DNA from: an uncultured Granulosicoccus sp.
GTDB lineage: Bacteria; Pseudomonadota; Gammaproteobacteria; Granulosicoccales; Granulosicoccaceae
NCBI GenBank assembly: GCA_947495035.1
Contig: CANLXI010000023.1
Location: 1-64,000 of the forward strand
Reading direction: 5' to 3'
DNA length: 64,000 nucleotides
How positions within the stretch are numbered: the first letter of the stretch is position 1; each line of letters opens with the position of its first letter. Under the pieces are notes generated by a model, which saw nothing but the letters and a program-made list of their open reading frames with translations, searched no databases and was not told where the DNA came from. This document shows, piece after piece, positions 1 to 9,477 of this stretch. The position numbers and the translations under genes were made by a program.

Positions 1-495
1 GAACAAGGCCCTGAAGGAGTTGCAGGCCCTCAGGGACCTCAAGGCGAGCCGGGAGCAGATGGAACGATTCTGGCAGATGGTTTTTCAGATGGTCAGGTAC
101 TGACATGGACCGATGACAACTGGGTTGCGGCGTTTTTACCTGTCGAGACGGTTGACAATATGCAGCCCTCACTCGGTTTGAACTACATCATTGCGTTGAC
201 TGGGACATACCCATCAAGAAACAGTATTACCAACCCGACACTCGGTGAAATCATGCTATTCGCTGGAAACTTTGCACCAAGAGGCTGGGCTCTTTGCGAT
301 GGGCAGCTTCTAGCTATCTCAGCGAATACAGCGTTGTTCTCAATATTGGGTACAACTTATGGAGGCGATGGCAGAACAACGTTTGCGCTGCCGGACCTTC
401 GAGGACGATCAGCTGTACATGCTGGTAATGGCCCCGGTTTGACACCAAGGCGTCTAGGGCAAAAATTCGGTGCAGAATCCACCATGCCACACTAG
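1..495 (+). CDS. Collagen-like / phage tail-collar domain protein (5' end outside window)
   Basis: The reading frame is open from base 1 and ends with TAG at 493-495, so the N-terminus lies upstream of the window. The first ~20 residues are Gly-X-Y collagen-like triplets (GPEGVAGPQGPQGEPGADG). A short linker and a Tail Collar-type domain follow: LGEIMLFAGNFAPRGWALCDGQ, then LFSILGTTYGGDG and FALPDLRGR, which are family hallmarks. Tail-collar domains occur in phage tail fibres and in bacterial MdpB-like surface proteins. The collagen repeat and the absence of other phage genes favour a secreted or surface protein, by inference. The C-terminus is short after the DLRGR motif, so the domain may be slightly truncated. 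A frameshifted collagen-like remnant near 12.8 kb suggests that a related gene once existed there. Confidence 0.8.
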   Translation, partial: EQGPEGVAGPQGPQGEPGADGTILADGFSDGQVLTWTDDNWVAAFLPVETVDNMQPSLGLNYIIALTGTYPSRNSITNPTLGEIMLFAGNFAPRGWALCDGQLLAISANTALFSILGTTYGGDGRTTFALPDLRGRSAVHAGNGPGLTPRRLGQKFGAESTMPH

Positions 496-519
496 AATCT
501 ACTCAGTCATTGGTGAAAT

Positions 520-2340
520 ATGAATCATTCAACGAGTGTTACTGTGATTCATGCAATACCTCGTACCGCGCGCATCCCGGCGCGCGGTACGGTAAAGAAT
601 TCCGTATTGCTTCTCATTCAATTCCTGATACTGCTTACTTCGTGCAAGCTAGTGGTTGCCAATCAGAGTAGCCCCTCTGGCGTAGACAGTTTGTATCATC
701 AGGCGGCCAACTTTTGGCCATTGGCTTTGGCTCACGAATCCAGCGAACAGCGCCCGATTGTCATTGCGATAGTTGACGACGGCGTTTTGACCAATCACAA
801 CGAGATTAAACCGTATCTCTGGCTGAACTCCAGGGAGATTCCCGGCAACAAGCTGGATGACGATTTGAATGGCTTTGTTGACGATATCAATGGTTGGGAC
901 GTAGCAGACAATGATAACGATCCAAGGCCTGTTCCTCACAGAAATGACAATAACGAGCACGGAACTCACCTGGCTGGCGTTCTGATCAATGCACTGAAGG
1001 CAGTCTATGGCAGCAAAGCTCGAGACAGATTTCGGATCATGCCGGTCAAAGTCAGATCTGATCGCGCACAGGGACACTATCTGAAATCCGCTTTCAAGGG
1101 AATAGAGTACGCAACGACTGCAGGTGCCGATATCATTCTAGCCGCTTGGGGAGTGGCTGCAATCTCCGAATCTGAAAGAGAGATAATAGAAAGCGCCTAC
1201 GAGAAAGATATCGTCTTGATCGCTTCAGCGGGAAACCTGTTGAATGAAAGTCAACAGTTTCCCGCAAGCCATCAGAATGTCATAGCCGTCGCCGGCACCA
1301 ACGCCGATAATGGTGTGCTCGCTGAATCCAACTATGGTCAGTTCGTCGACCTGAGTGCACCGGCTGAGGACATACTGGGGTTTTCCACATCGGGTCCCGA
1401 TGCGCAAACCAGGAAAAGCGGTACATCTCAAGCGGCTGGCCTGGTTGCTGCCGGCGCTGCATTGATCATGGACAAGCACTCTGAACTTTCAGCACGAGAA
1501 GTCAGAGCTTGCCTGGTAAATCACACGAGCAGTTTCCCCAGTATTCTCTATAAATATTTCGGGAAATTCGGGTCAGGAATACTCAACGCTGAAGCATCAG
1601 TGCGTTGCCGATCTCTATTTGATCCATACTTCCAACTTCGCCCCACCGCGACGCGTGGCTTCCTGGCACTTCAAGGTAGTGAAACTCATAGGAGTCTGAA
1701 GTTTGACTTCCAGGAAGAGTTTGCAGGAATAAAATTTGAATTCCTTACAGCCCAAAAATCGCCACTTGATGGAAAGCTGTTATTCAAGGGTGGCGATAGT
1801 GAGAAAGGTTCCGAAAATGAAGTGATCATTGATACCGCAGAATCTTGGCCTGCCACATCGTATCTGGTGCCAATGAGTTCCCAGGTTGATTTGCGGCTCT
1901 CCCATCCAGCAGTAACGAAACGGCAACTGGTTGCCTACGAATTAATCACTCACCATTTTCCAACCAGATACTGCTCCGGAACGGTCTATCTGGAACAGGA
2001 AGGCATTATCGAAGATGGTAGTGGGGAAAACGATTACTCATACTTTTCAAGTTGCAAATGGCAGATCATTGCTCCTTCGGGCAAACGAATTCGAATTGAG
2101 TTCACTGAACTGGATACAGAACCCAGAACGGATACCATTTACTTTTTCCAGGGGGAAGAGACGAACGACCCCATGATGGCAATCTTCAGTGGATCAGACA
2201 TTCCGCCCATTTTGACCAGCAATACCAACAAGGTCCTGGTCTGGTTTCTGAGTAATCATGAAAGGGAATACGGTGGATGGAAAGCGAACGTTCGTTTTCT
2301 TGATCAGGAAGTACGGCGTAGCTCATCTGACGGATCTTGA
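520..2340 (+). CDS. Subtilisin-like serine protease (S8) with C-terminal CUB domain
   Basis: A secreted peptidase of family S8. The catalytic triad is visible: Asp86 in IAIVDDGV, His147 in NEHGTHLAG and Ser303 in the GTSQAA motif. A hydrophobic stretch at residues ~28-42 ends in LLTSC, a plausible lipobox, so the enzyme may be a lipoprotein; otherwise this is an ordinary signal peptide. Residues ~485-600 (from the YCSGTVYL segment to GGWKANVRF) look like a CUB domain, an extracellular interaction module that is uncommon in bacterial subtilases. The N-terminal ~28 residues before the hydrophobic core are long, and a perfect hairpin lies in that stretch (563-590), so a TTG start at 607 is possible. 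The gene converges on the HupE-like gene. Substrate unknown. Confidence 0.85.
   Translation: MNHSTSVTVIHAIPRTARIPARGTVKNSVLLLIQFLILLTSCKLVVANQSSPSGVDSLYHQAANFWPLALAHESSEQRPIVIAIVDDGVLTNHNEIKPYLWLNSREIPGNKLDDDLNGFVDDINGWDVADNDNDPRPVPHRNDNNEHGTHLAGVLINALKAVYGSKARDRFRIMPVKVRSDRAQGHYLKSAFKGIEYATTAGADIILAAWGVAAISESEREIIESAYEKDIVLIASAGNLLNESQQFPASHQNVIAVAGTNADNGVLAESNYGQFVDLSAPAEDILGFSTSGPDAQTRKSGTSQAAGLVAAGAALIMDKHSELSAREVRACLVNHTSSFPSILYKYFGKFGSGILNAEASVRCRSLFDPYFQLRPTATRGFLALQGSETHRSLKFDFQEEFAGIKFEFLTAQKSPLDGKLLFKGGDSEKGSENEVIIDTAESWPATSYLVPMSSQVDLRLSHPAVTKRQLVAYELITHHFPTRYCSGTVYLEQEGIIEDGSGENDYSYFSSCKWQIIAPSGKRIRIEFTELDTEPRTDTIYFFQGEETNDPMMAIFSGSDIPPILTSNTNKVLVWFLSNHEREYGGWKANVRFLDQEVRRSSSDGS
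563..590. repeat. Perfect 11-bp inverted repeat at the 5' end of the subtilase gene
   Basis: The arms GTACCGCGCGC (563-573) and GCGCGCGGTAC (580-590) are perfectly complementary around a 6-base loop. The GC-rich stem would be very stable in RNA. No T-run follows, so it is not a typical intrinsic terminator for the upstream collar gene. It sits within codons ~15-24 of the subtilase as called, where it could hinder translation or mark a transcript processing site. Confidence 0.6.
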
Positions 2341-2482
2341 GCAATCGATATTTCGCGGATTACCTGGTGCACTACGTTCACCCGTTGAAACTCAAGGGCG
2401 AGATGAGAAGGCAAGCAGAAATTACAGAATGTCTGTTGTTTTAATCCGAGTCACGGGCAGGTTTTTCTGGTGCGGACAATGG

Positions 2483-3745
2483 CTACGACGAAATGACCGC
2501 AGGGATTCTTTGTATTATCATCAAACAACCTGCGACCCCCACTGAAATCAAGGAATATTTCTGCAGAGTGTCAGCTTGTCTGGGAATGAATTTCGCAAGA
2601 AAATAAAATGCCAGTAAGATCCCGCATATAATTGTGAGCTGGCCTATTTCTATGCCAATCATGAATGAGAAAAGCGCAGGCATGAGATCGGTAGCATCAA
2701 TCTGCAGCACGTTTTGCAAGACAAACGAGAATCCGAGGCCGTGCAATAGCCCAATGAATAGGTAGATCAGTAAGGAGCTTTTGCGTTTGAGTAAACCAGA
2801 GATAGACGCTGCTACAAGAGTCGCTGCGATAGACATTTCTACAAGAGGAATGAACCAGGAAAGTTGCGGAACGTAATTGAAGAAACCTGCAACGAGTGTG
2901 ATCGCATGTCCCACAGTGAAGGCGGTTACCGGCCCAATCAACCTCCACACTTTGTTCGTACCTAACGCCATGGCGAGAACCAACAAGATGTGGTCAACGC
3001 CAGCAAATATGTGTAGCACGCCCTGATAGACATACTCGCTCATTCTTTTTACAAGTGTTCGAGGAAATTTCAGGGGTCTGGTCAATTGGCCCTGCCGCGT
3101 ATATCGAATCCGATTGGCCGTATCACGTTCATCAACTATTTTGTTCTGAATAACGACACCATCAGGCAGTGTGACTTCGGGGAAGCCTGCACTAGCGGTC
3201 AGAGTACCTTCATATCGTGAAGTAGGTAGACTGATCAGCATGTCAATGTAGCCCGTACCAATGGGAACATCGATTGCGACGGAATTTTCAGAAAGAGATT
3301 CGCGAGCGGCAGAGCTTGTCAGAAGATGCAGTTCAGGCTCGTGCGCCAGTATTCTGTAAGAACGAACTCTGCCTGATATCGAATTATTGCCGACTTTCCA
3401 CTGAAGACTATCCGCCAGTCTTGCACTGAAGGAAGCCCTGGATGCGTCCACACTATTTACAGAAAGAAACAGGGGTGAATTGTTGATTTCATCCGGGTTT
3501 AATAGATATTTGTCGACATCCGGTGCTCCCGATAATATATCCCCAAAAATCAAGGCTATGGGAGTTCTGACGTAAACCTCTGTTTCGCCGTTTTCCTCCG
3601 TTACAATGAAGTACCGGTAGGTGGTACCTATTTCGAAGTGAGCCGCTACCGGTGATGACCCCATCAAGCACATGAAAGCAATCATGAAGCTCGACATGAG
3701 ATACCGACCGAGCAAGGTACGATTCGATGTCATCTGTTCATCCAT
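2483..3745 (-). CDS. HupE/UreJ-2 family membrane protein
   Basis: The N-terminus has a signal peptide (residues ~15-35, ending SSPVAAH). A ~200-residue extracytoplasmic region follows. The C-terminal half has about six membrane segments, with the family motif HIFAGVDHILLVLAMALG at its start and further conserved stretches FTVGHAITL and LLHGLGFSFVL. This layout matches the HupE/UreJ-2 group, whose shorter members are linked to nickel or cobalt entry. The long N-terminal ectodomain is common in environmental members of unknown function. No hydrogenase, urease or metallochaperone gene is nearby, so a metal-transport role is not supported by context. It is convergent with the subtilase. The last residues run into a region of no other coding. 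Confidence 0.8.
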   Translation of the reverse strand: MDEQMTSNRTLLGRYLMSSFMIAFMCLMGSSPVAAHFEIGTTYRYFIVTEENGETEVYVRTPIALIFGDILSGAPDVDKYLLNPDEINNSPLFLSVNSVDASRASFSARLADSLQWKVGNNSISGRVRSYRILAHEPELHLLTSSAARESLSENSVAIDVPIGTGYIDMLISLPTSRYEGTLTASAGFPEVTLPDGVVIQNKIVDERDTANRIRYTRQGQLTRPLKFPRTLVKRMSEYVYQGVLHIFAGVDHILLVLAMALGTNKVWRLIGPVTAFTVGHAITLVAGFFNYVPQLSWFIPLVEMSIAATLVAASISGLLKRKSSLLIYLFIGLLHGLGFSFVLQNVLQIDATDLMPALFSFMIGIEIGQLTIICGILLAFYFLAKFIPRQADTLQKYSLISVGVAGCLMIIQRIPAVISS

Positions 3746-4454
3746 GAAAAGTCAGTGTCGATACGGTAGTCGTTACGAAAAACCATATCGGAGAAAGAAT
3801 GTATTTCAAAGCCACCTGAGGAAGGTTTGATTCCTGTTCAGGCTATGGAATCTGTACCGGGCTGACCAACATGCTCGGCCATGAATTCGTAGTCATCCTG
3901 TTGGTCTGAGCGTGGTCAGGCTATTTTACACGTACTTTCACACTCTTCAGGTATTTATCGGGCAAGGATGTGATTATACGGAAGTGTGCTCAATTTGATT
4001 CGTAACGCTGATTCAACCTGAACTTATGGCTAGTATCGTCTCGTTGGTCGAATGGTCACTGCTTTTCATCAAATTATCTGCTTGAATCGTTCTCGGCAAT
4101 TTAGCGCACTATTATAGATATTTCGCAATTTATCTTGCGTGGCTTTGTGGTTCAGGTTTATGATCCACTGCCAGGACGCCTTGTTAGCAATAATGAATAT
4201 CTCGATGCTCGTGTTGAGCAGTCGTTATTGATGATAATGAGCTTGCTGAAAGCGTTTGGAACAGTCTGCATGGCGTGTCAGACATTGTTGATGGCGTTGG
4301 GGTGCGCGAACTGCAATAGCGTCTTGTCTCAGGTATCTGTATCGCTGTCAAATCTTTGCCTTTCAAACGCAAGATTGGCATCTTGTGCGAGCTGTTCAAA
4401 ACGTCAGAAAGTAATTGTGGGTGATTCGCCTTTACAACGGAGGTATTGAGTGAG
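3746..4454. other. Non-coding interval between divergent genes
   Basis: About 700 bases separate the HupE-like gene and the VWA metallopeptidase gene, which point away from each other. Both promoters must lie here. No convincing gene, repeat or RNA is visible; the one reading frame of ~100 codons (4135-4449) has no recognisable protein features and is probably chance. A strong ribosome-binding sequence CGGAGGT is present at 4438-4444 for the downstream gene. Confidence 0.5.
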
Positions 4455-7400
4455 ATGAGACAGATGAAATCCAAGATTGGGGTAAGTGTTCTTACTGCGA
4501 GCGTGTTTGGTGTAATTTCTCAGCCGATGTACGCCGGGTCAAGTTGGTTATCTTCAGTCACAACTGAAGAGGGTGGAGCAGTGGCTCTCGGGCCTGTAGT
4601 GCAAAGCGATTACGGTACGAGATCCGCAAAAACATCTGCGACATCAGTGTTTAACCTGACAATATCGCTTGAAGAGAATCCAACTGGAGATGACGATTAC
4701 TCGGCCGACTCAGGTTCTGGTGATGATGCTCAGAACGCGTTCGAGAGCAAGATAGAGGAGTTCGCTGACGCCGTTTTTCAGATGACGAATGGCAAGCACA
4801 AGATCGGCACGGTCACGATGTTCAGAGACGGCGATCAAGCTAATAATGCGGATGTTCAATGGATCGAAAATTGCTCGTTGAACAGTGGTCCGCGCGCGCA
4901 TCCGAGTGGATTCGGAGTTCCGGGAAAGCGAATTTACTTTTGTACTAACTGGACTGGTGCCCCCAACGCGATGGATACACCCAAAGGTGCTGGATTCACG
5001 TTGGCGCACGAGTGGGGACATTATTCCTATGGCGTATATGATGAATATATAGCTAGCGGCACTACTAACTGCGGATTGTTGGGTTTGTTTTGTCCACCTA
5101 TATGGTTGCCGCGGTCTACCGACACTGCGTCCATTCCCTCGATAATGAACAACCAATGGGCCGCTGCAAATGGTAGCGTTGATTATCTTGAGTTTTCCAC
5201 CTCAGGTGTTGAGCCCTACTTGAGTAATGCGGGGGGTGATGCTACCAACGCACATTTCCGCACATTTCAAGAGCCGGCCTGGGACACGCTGACTCGAGAT
5301 CCGGGTACAGATCCTCGACACAGCTTTCTTCCACCACGCACTCAGTATACGAACCTGGTGGCTCCAACAGGCAATCTGCTGGTCAATGACAACGAAAGTA
5401 CAGCACGAAGTGAGCTGGATATCGTGTGGGCTGGAGATCAGGTGGTCGAGCTGATGATCGACGTTTCCGGTTCAATGCTTGGTACTCCCATTGCCAACGC
5501 GAAATCGGCTGCCAGTCTGTTGGTGGGGCAGCTGACCGAAGGTCAGAGCGCAGTAGGTGTGGGCCAGTTCTCCAGCCTCGCGATACAATCATTCCCCATC
5601 ACTGATATACCGGACCCGGACACAGGTGTTCGTAGCGCAGCTCAATCGACCATTAACGGGTTTTCAGCTAATGGTGGCACCGACATCGAAGCGGCTGCCA
5701 TCACGGCATTGCAGCAGACGCAAAACTTTCAGGGCGGAGCGAGACCCTCGGTCGTTTTTCTGCTTACAGATGGGCAGAGTGGTGTCAACGTCTCCAACGT
5801 GGTTTCGCAATACACGGCTGCAAGTGTTCCGTTGATTACGTTCGGTTTCGGACCGGGTGTTGATGCAACATTGCTGCGAAATCTTGCAGATGGCACTGGC
5901 GGTAGCTATTTTTTCTCCCCGACCAGTCTTGCCGCAATACAGCAGGCCTTCATAGCAGCCAACGCTGCATTTTCTTCCAGTACAGTGGTATCTTCAGGCA
6001 CCGCGCTCGCATCAGGGGGGGCGACGGAGGTCAGAACCATACAGCTTGACAGCACACTTGGTGTTGTATCAATCAATGTCACCTATCAGCTGGCGGAATC
6101 TGATGTGGCACTGACTTTGATCGATAGTACAGGGAGCGATACTGGCGTAACGTTCAGCTGTACATCGTCTTCAGAAGTATCGTGTGAAACGCAGGTTGAC
6201 GTCCAGGCAATGGGAGCTGGTGAGTATGGGGTGCAGATCGACAATCTGACGGGTTCCGACAAGCAGGTATCGGTCCTCGTTTCCGGTTCACCTGATACTT
6301 TCGAAAGTTACGATGTGGCAGTCGATGTAGAAGATATCGCTTATCCGGAAAGTTTTACAGTCAGAGCGTTGGTCAGTAAGGGGTCGCCGCTGGCTGGTCT
6401 GGATGTCGTAGCAATGGTCACCAAACCCAATGGCGCTCAGGAATCCATTCAATTGCTGGATGATGGTCTGAATGCTGATTTGATACAGTCTGACGGAGTT
6501 TATTCGGCGGATATACCGTATGAACAGAATGGAAACCATACAATCGTCGTGACAGCGTCCAACGCATCAGGAAACGCGGTAAAGACGAACGAAGGGCTTG
6601 CCATATCCATATTGGAAGATGGTACGAGCCAACAGCCATCCAACACACCGGTTCCTGAAAACTTTACTCGAGTAGGGGTGGTGAACGCGGCTGTAACGAA
6701 TGTCAGTTCAGATGATCATGGGCAGGACGTTGGAGCTTGTACGTCGGTGAATGACGATAACCTGGATACGCTGGGACGAATCGATTTCGCTGGTGATGTG
6801 GATTGTTTTAGCTTCATTCCGAGTAATGCCTCTTCAGCAGTAGTTATCCGAGCAACCTCATTGAGAGACAATATCCAGCCTCTCGTGAAGCTGAAGGACA
6901 ATGCAGGAAATGCAACGCTGCTGAGCACTGACTTGTCAAGTAGTCCCAACCCATCTTCTGGGGTGATTGCTGTCGTACCCTCCACGCTACTGGACGCCAG
7001 TGGTCACGTTATTACCGTGGAGCATGAAGATGCTTCCGCTGACACAGGCGCCTATGCGCTGTCAGTCGGTGCCCTCCTGGCATCTGATGGGGTTGAAACC
7101 TTATCTGATGACACAGATGGTGACACTGTGTTGAATGAGGTTGACTTTTGTCCTGCAACTGCCTTTCCGGAGAATGGGGTGCCCGAGAGGAATCTGAGAA
7201 CGAATCGATTTGCATTGCTGGACGACCCGGAGACGTTTACCAGTACTTCGCGAAGACAGTTCACCATTGAGGACACCGGTGGCTGCTCTTGCGAACAGAT
7301 ATTGGAGCAACCCGGATATCAGAATCGCAATCAAGAGCTTTACGGTTGCACCAGCACGACATTGCTCCGGTGGGAGCGGCATGTCTCCGGTAGCCGTTGA
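4455..7400 (+). CDS. CLCA-like secreted zinc metallopeptidase / VWA protein with cysteine C-terminal domain
   Basis: Signal peptide at residues ~1-27 (cut near MYAGS). The N-terminal region carries a zincin motif HEWGH (His185-His189) followed by YGVYDEY, as in the peptidase domain of CLCA (calcium-activated chloride channel regulator) proteins. A von Willebrand A domain follows (~330-500) with an intact MIDAS motif DVSGS (Asp336). Next come beta-rich and Ig-like segments, an acidic thrombospondin-3-like stretch ([16 protein letters not shown]), and a C-terminal domain with CSCEQIL, four cysteines and a basic tail. CLCA proteins in animals are self-cleaving; whether this one is cannot be seen. 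The ATG at 4455 is preferred over TTG at 4446 because CGGAGGT (4438-4444) is correctly spaced only for it. A terminator hairpin follows at 7442-7470. Confidence 0.82.
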   Translation: MRQMKSKIGVSVLTASVFGVISQPMYAGSSWLSSVTTEEGGAVALGPVVQSDYGTRSAKTSATSVFNLTISLEENPTGDDDYSADSGSGDDAQNAFESKIEEFADAVFQMTNGKHKIGTVTMFRDGDQANNADVQWIENCSLNSGPRAHPSGFGVPGKRIYFCTNWTGAPNAMDTPKGAGFTLAHEWGHYSYGVYDEYIASGTTNCGLLGLFCPPIWLPRSTDTASIPSIMNNQWAAANGSVDYLEFSTSGVEPYLSNAGGDATNAHFRTFQEPAWDTLTRDPGTDPRHSFLPPRTQYTNLVAPTGNLLVNDNESTARSELDIVWAGDQVVELMIDVSGSMLGTPIANAKSAASLLVGQLTEGQSAVGVGQFSSLAIQSFPITDIPDPDTGVRSAAQSTINGFSANGGTDIEAAAITALQQTQNFQGGARPSVVFLLTDGQSGVNVSNVVSQYTAASVPLITFGFGPGVDATLLRNLADGTGGSYFFSPTSLAAIQQAFIAANAAFSSSTVVSSGTALASGGATEVRTIQLDSTLGVVSINVTYQLAESDVALTLIDSTGSDTGVTFSCTSSSEVSCETQVDVQAMGAGEYGVQIDNLTGSDKQVSVLVSGSPDTFESYDVAVDVEDIAYPESFTVRALVSKGSPLAGLDVVAMVTKPNGAQESIQLLDDGLNADLIQSDGVYSADIPYEQNGNHTIVVTASNASGNAVKTNEGLAISILEDGTSQQPSNTPVPENFTRVGVVNAAVTNVSSDDHGQDVGACTSVNDDNLDTLGRIDFAGDVDCFSFIPSNASSAVVIRATSLRDNIQPLVKLKDNAGNATLLSTDLSSSPNPSSGVIAVVPSTLLDASGHVITVEHEDASADTGAYALSVGALLASDGVETLSDDTDGDTVLNEVDFCPATAFPENGVPERNLRTNRFALLDDPETFTSTSRRQFTIEDTGGCSCEQILEQPGYQNRNQELYGCTSTTLLRWERHVSGSR

Positions 7401-7441
7401 TGGGTTGGTGAGGTTTTAACGCGCTGCTTGTCTTTTCGATT

Positions 7442-7470
7442 AACGCCCTACCTGTGTAGGGCGTTTCTTT
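7442..7470 (+). terminator. Rho-independent terminator after the VWA metallopeptidase gene
   Basis: Ten-base stem AACGCCCTAC / GTAGGGCGTT with a 4-base loop CTGT, followed by a T-rich tract (TCTTT). It lies 42 bases after the stop codon of the upstream gene and just before the small lipoprotein gene, so the two are likely separate transcripts. Confidence 0.85.
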
Positions 7471-7484
7471 ACTGATAGAGTATC

Positions 7485-8051
7485 GTGGGTATCGAACATT
7501 TCCGTACGAAATCTCCAATGGCTTTCAGGATGGGAACAATGATCATTTTCAGAATGTCAATGTGTCGGCTTGACTGGCGTCAATGGGTTTTTCTTTTGTG
7601 TGTTTGTAGTTTGAGCGGATGTAACAATGGGGCTGGTGATGGTGGAAATGACGCTGCCGATGAAGAGATTGCTACTGAAGATTCTGACGACGTGGTTGGA
7701 GAAGAGGTACAGGGTGAGTTTCGTGCCATAGAGGGATTTTGGAATATAGCCGAGCCAGGCAGTGGCTTCGAGTCCTATTTGCTGATTGGCGGCAATGGAG
7801 AGGCAATCAGCTACGTGGAGGATCCAGAGGGCAAGAACTGTTTCTACGCTGAGAATCGTGTATTCACGTCACTTGGCAATAGCATGTTTTCGATGAGTTC
7901 ACCGGACTCCGACACTGGAGACGCAGAACTCGAGTTGGTCAATATCGATGGGACATTGGAGGTGAGTGCAGAATCGGAACAGGTAGCTACCTGGATATCT
8001 GTTGACAACTTTTCTGCGGCAGATCTGCAAATTTGCGAATCTACAGTCTAG
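7485..8051 (+). CDS. Small putative lipoprotein, function unknown
   Basis: The protein has a hydrophobic leader WVFLLCVCSLSGC ending in a lipobox (LSGC), then an acidic, Gly/Asp/Glu-rich linker typical of an outer-membrane lipoprotein tether. The C-terminal ~115 residues (from the IEGFWNI segment onward) form a small beta-rich domain with two cysteines. No family was recognised. The GTG at 7485 gives a long N-terminus before the hydrophobic core; ATG codons at 7518, 7533 or 7557 are alternatives, and 7557 (MSMCRLDW) would give a leader of normal length. It is convergent with the Ig-like repeat protein; only 58 bases separate the two ends. Confidence 0.65.
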   Translation: MGIEHFRTKSPMAFRMGTMIIFRMSMCRLDWRQWVFLLCVCSLSGCNNGAGDGGNDAADEEIATEDSDDVVGEEVQGEFRAIEGFWNIAEPGSGFESYLLIGGNGEAISYVEDPEGKNCFYAENRVFTSLGNSMFSMSSPDSDTGDAELELVNIDGTLEVSAESEQVATWISVDNFSAADLQICESTV

Positions 8052-8109
8052 CCTGTCGAATGAATGTGACGGTGTGGCCCTGGAAGCCGAGTTGTACTTG
8101 CACAAGCCA

Positions 8110-9477
8110 TCAACAACCCACGCAGCGTGTTGACACGTCAAACTGAATGATGTTCCAGATACCGCCGTTGTCGTTCACAGAGCGATTGCCTGCATTGTCA
8201 ATAGCACGGTAACTGAGTCGGTAGCGTCCAGTGCGAAAGCCGTGAGCCTGCGCCACCCAGACGGTGTGACCATCATCGGAAGGGTAGAGCAAGGCTGATT
8301 CGATACCTCGGCTGTCGAGGCTGAATGTGTCTGTGTCTGGATCAAGCCAGAGGTTGGTTTCCATTTCCTTGACAGCAAATTCCACGCGCTCTATACCTGA
8401 ATCCGGATCCTCCGCGACACCTTCGAATCGTGGGCTGGAGCCGATAAAGACAGTGCGGGAATGAAGTGGGCGCGTTGACACAACCGTAGGCGGTACGGTG
8501 TCATTGCCGGTTATGCGAAAATGGCGCACGAATAGCACCGATGCTGTCGTGGGATCTTCTGCCCGGTTGCCCGCATTGTCATAGGCACGCAGCAAGAGGC
8601 GATATCGTCCCGCAGGCAGATGGGTGTCGAGAGACCACTGCTGCGCGCCACCAAGTGCTGGTGTCAGTTGTGTTGGCAGATTCACTCTCGTACTGGCAAA
8701 CGTGCCTTCGTCAGATGATAGCCAAAGATCGGAACTCAAGGATTTGATGGCAGCATCCACGCGAGCGATTCCGGAACCGCCAGCATCATTTGCCAAACCG
8801 GACAAGGTCGGTTTCAGTGGCAACAGGTCACCATCAAAGGCCGGATTCTCAAAGCTTATCTCTGGCCACTGAGTATCACTGCCCTCCACGAAAAACCGCT
8901 GCCGGTTCCAGGGGTGATTGTCCTTGTCACGGGATCGTATGCCATCCTGATTGATCGCACGAACATTCAGTTGGTAGCGACCCTGGGGTAAACCGGTGGT
9001 CAGGTTCCAGATGACATTACCTTCGTCATCGCTTGTGAGCTCTGCCTGTTCAGTCACCGGCACATCCGATGAGAAGCTGCTACTGGAAAAGTCGAGCCAT
9101 TGTCTGGAAACAATATTGAACAGTGCCGCCTCCACTTTTTCCAGTGAAGCGAGGCTGGTGTTGCTGACAGTACCACTGAATACCAATGGCTCACCAACGA
9201 GCAATTCATCGTGAGACGGTATGTTGATCCTGATAAGGGGGCGAAGTATGCTGTAGGCCTCCGTAGTCCTGGCATTCCCACTTACGTGGTCAGTCGGTTC
9301 GATACTCTGGATACCCGCTGGTACAGGCTCCTGTGCCAAGCTGATGGTCGAGCAGAGCAGACTCACCGCGGCCAGTAGAGCACTGGGGCTTTCCCGCTTG
9401 ATTCCGGACAGGATCAGTTCAACAGGGTGAGCAGACATGTTCATTCTCCCTCCAACCGATGCATCAGTATTACTCAA
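8110..9477 (-). CDS. Secreted protein with three Ig-like repeats
   Basis: The leader (around residues 30-49, ending TISLAQ) suggests export. The rest consists of three ~110-residue repeats, each built as a strand with FSG/LSG/FEG, then GI.RVEAAI/FAVK, LWL, a loop, a W-containing strand, and the ending GRYRLLLRAYDNAGNR. The ending resembles bacterial Ig-like domains that are appended to enzymes. The same module type forms the C-terminal half of the sulfatase at 28.1-31.3 kb. The C-terminus is RCVGC. No catalytic domain is present, so it may act as an adhesin or carbohydrate-binding scaffold (inference). It lies downstream of the lamin-tail nuclease gene on the same strand, with a hairpin between them. 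Confidence 0.7.
   Translation of the reverse strand: MSNTDASVGGRMNMSAHPVELILSGIKRESPSALLAAVSLLCSTISLAQEPVPAGIQSIEPTDHVSGNARTTEAYSILRPLIRINIPSHDELLVGEPLVFSGTVSNTSLASLEKVEAALFNIVSRQWLDFSSSSFSSDVPVTEQAELTSDDEGNVIWNLTTGLPQGRYQLNVRAINQDGIRSRDKDNHPWNRQRFFVEGSDTQWPEISFENPAFDGDLLPLKPTLSGLANDAGGSGIARVDAAIKSLSSDLWLSSDEGTFASTRVNLPTQLTPALGGAQQWSLDTHLPAGRYRLLLRAYDNAGNRAEDPTTASVLFVRHFRITGNDTVPPTVVSTRPLHSRTVFIGSSPRFEGVAEDPDSGIERVEFAVKEMETNLWLDPDTDTFSLDSRGIESALLYPSDDGHTVWVAQAHGFRTGRYRLSYRAIDNAGNRSVNDNGGIWNIIQFDVSTRCVGC

Noticed and set aside
1-495. Prophage tail fibre from the tail-collar domain
   Set aside because: No other phage structural, lysis or integrase gene is present in the window. The collagen-like part fits a bacterial surface protein better.
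2483-3745. Hydrogenase or urease accessory operon around the HupE-like gene
   Set aside because: No hydrogenase, urease or metal chaperone genes flank it, so only a family-level name is justified.
4135-4449. 104-codon frame before the VWA metallopeptidase gene
   Set aside because: No signal, domain or ribosome-binding site, and it overlaps the ribosome-binding site of the real gene. Probably chance.
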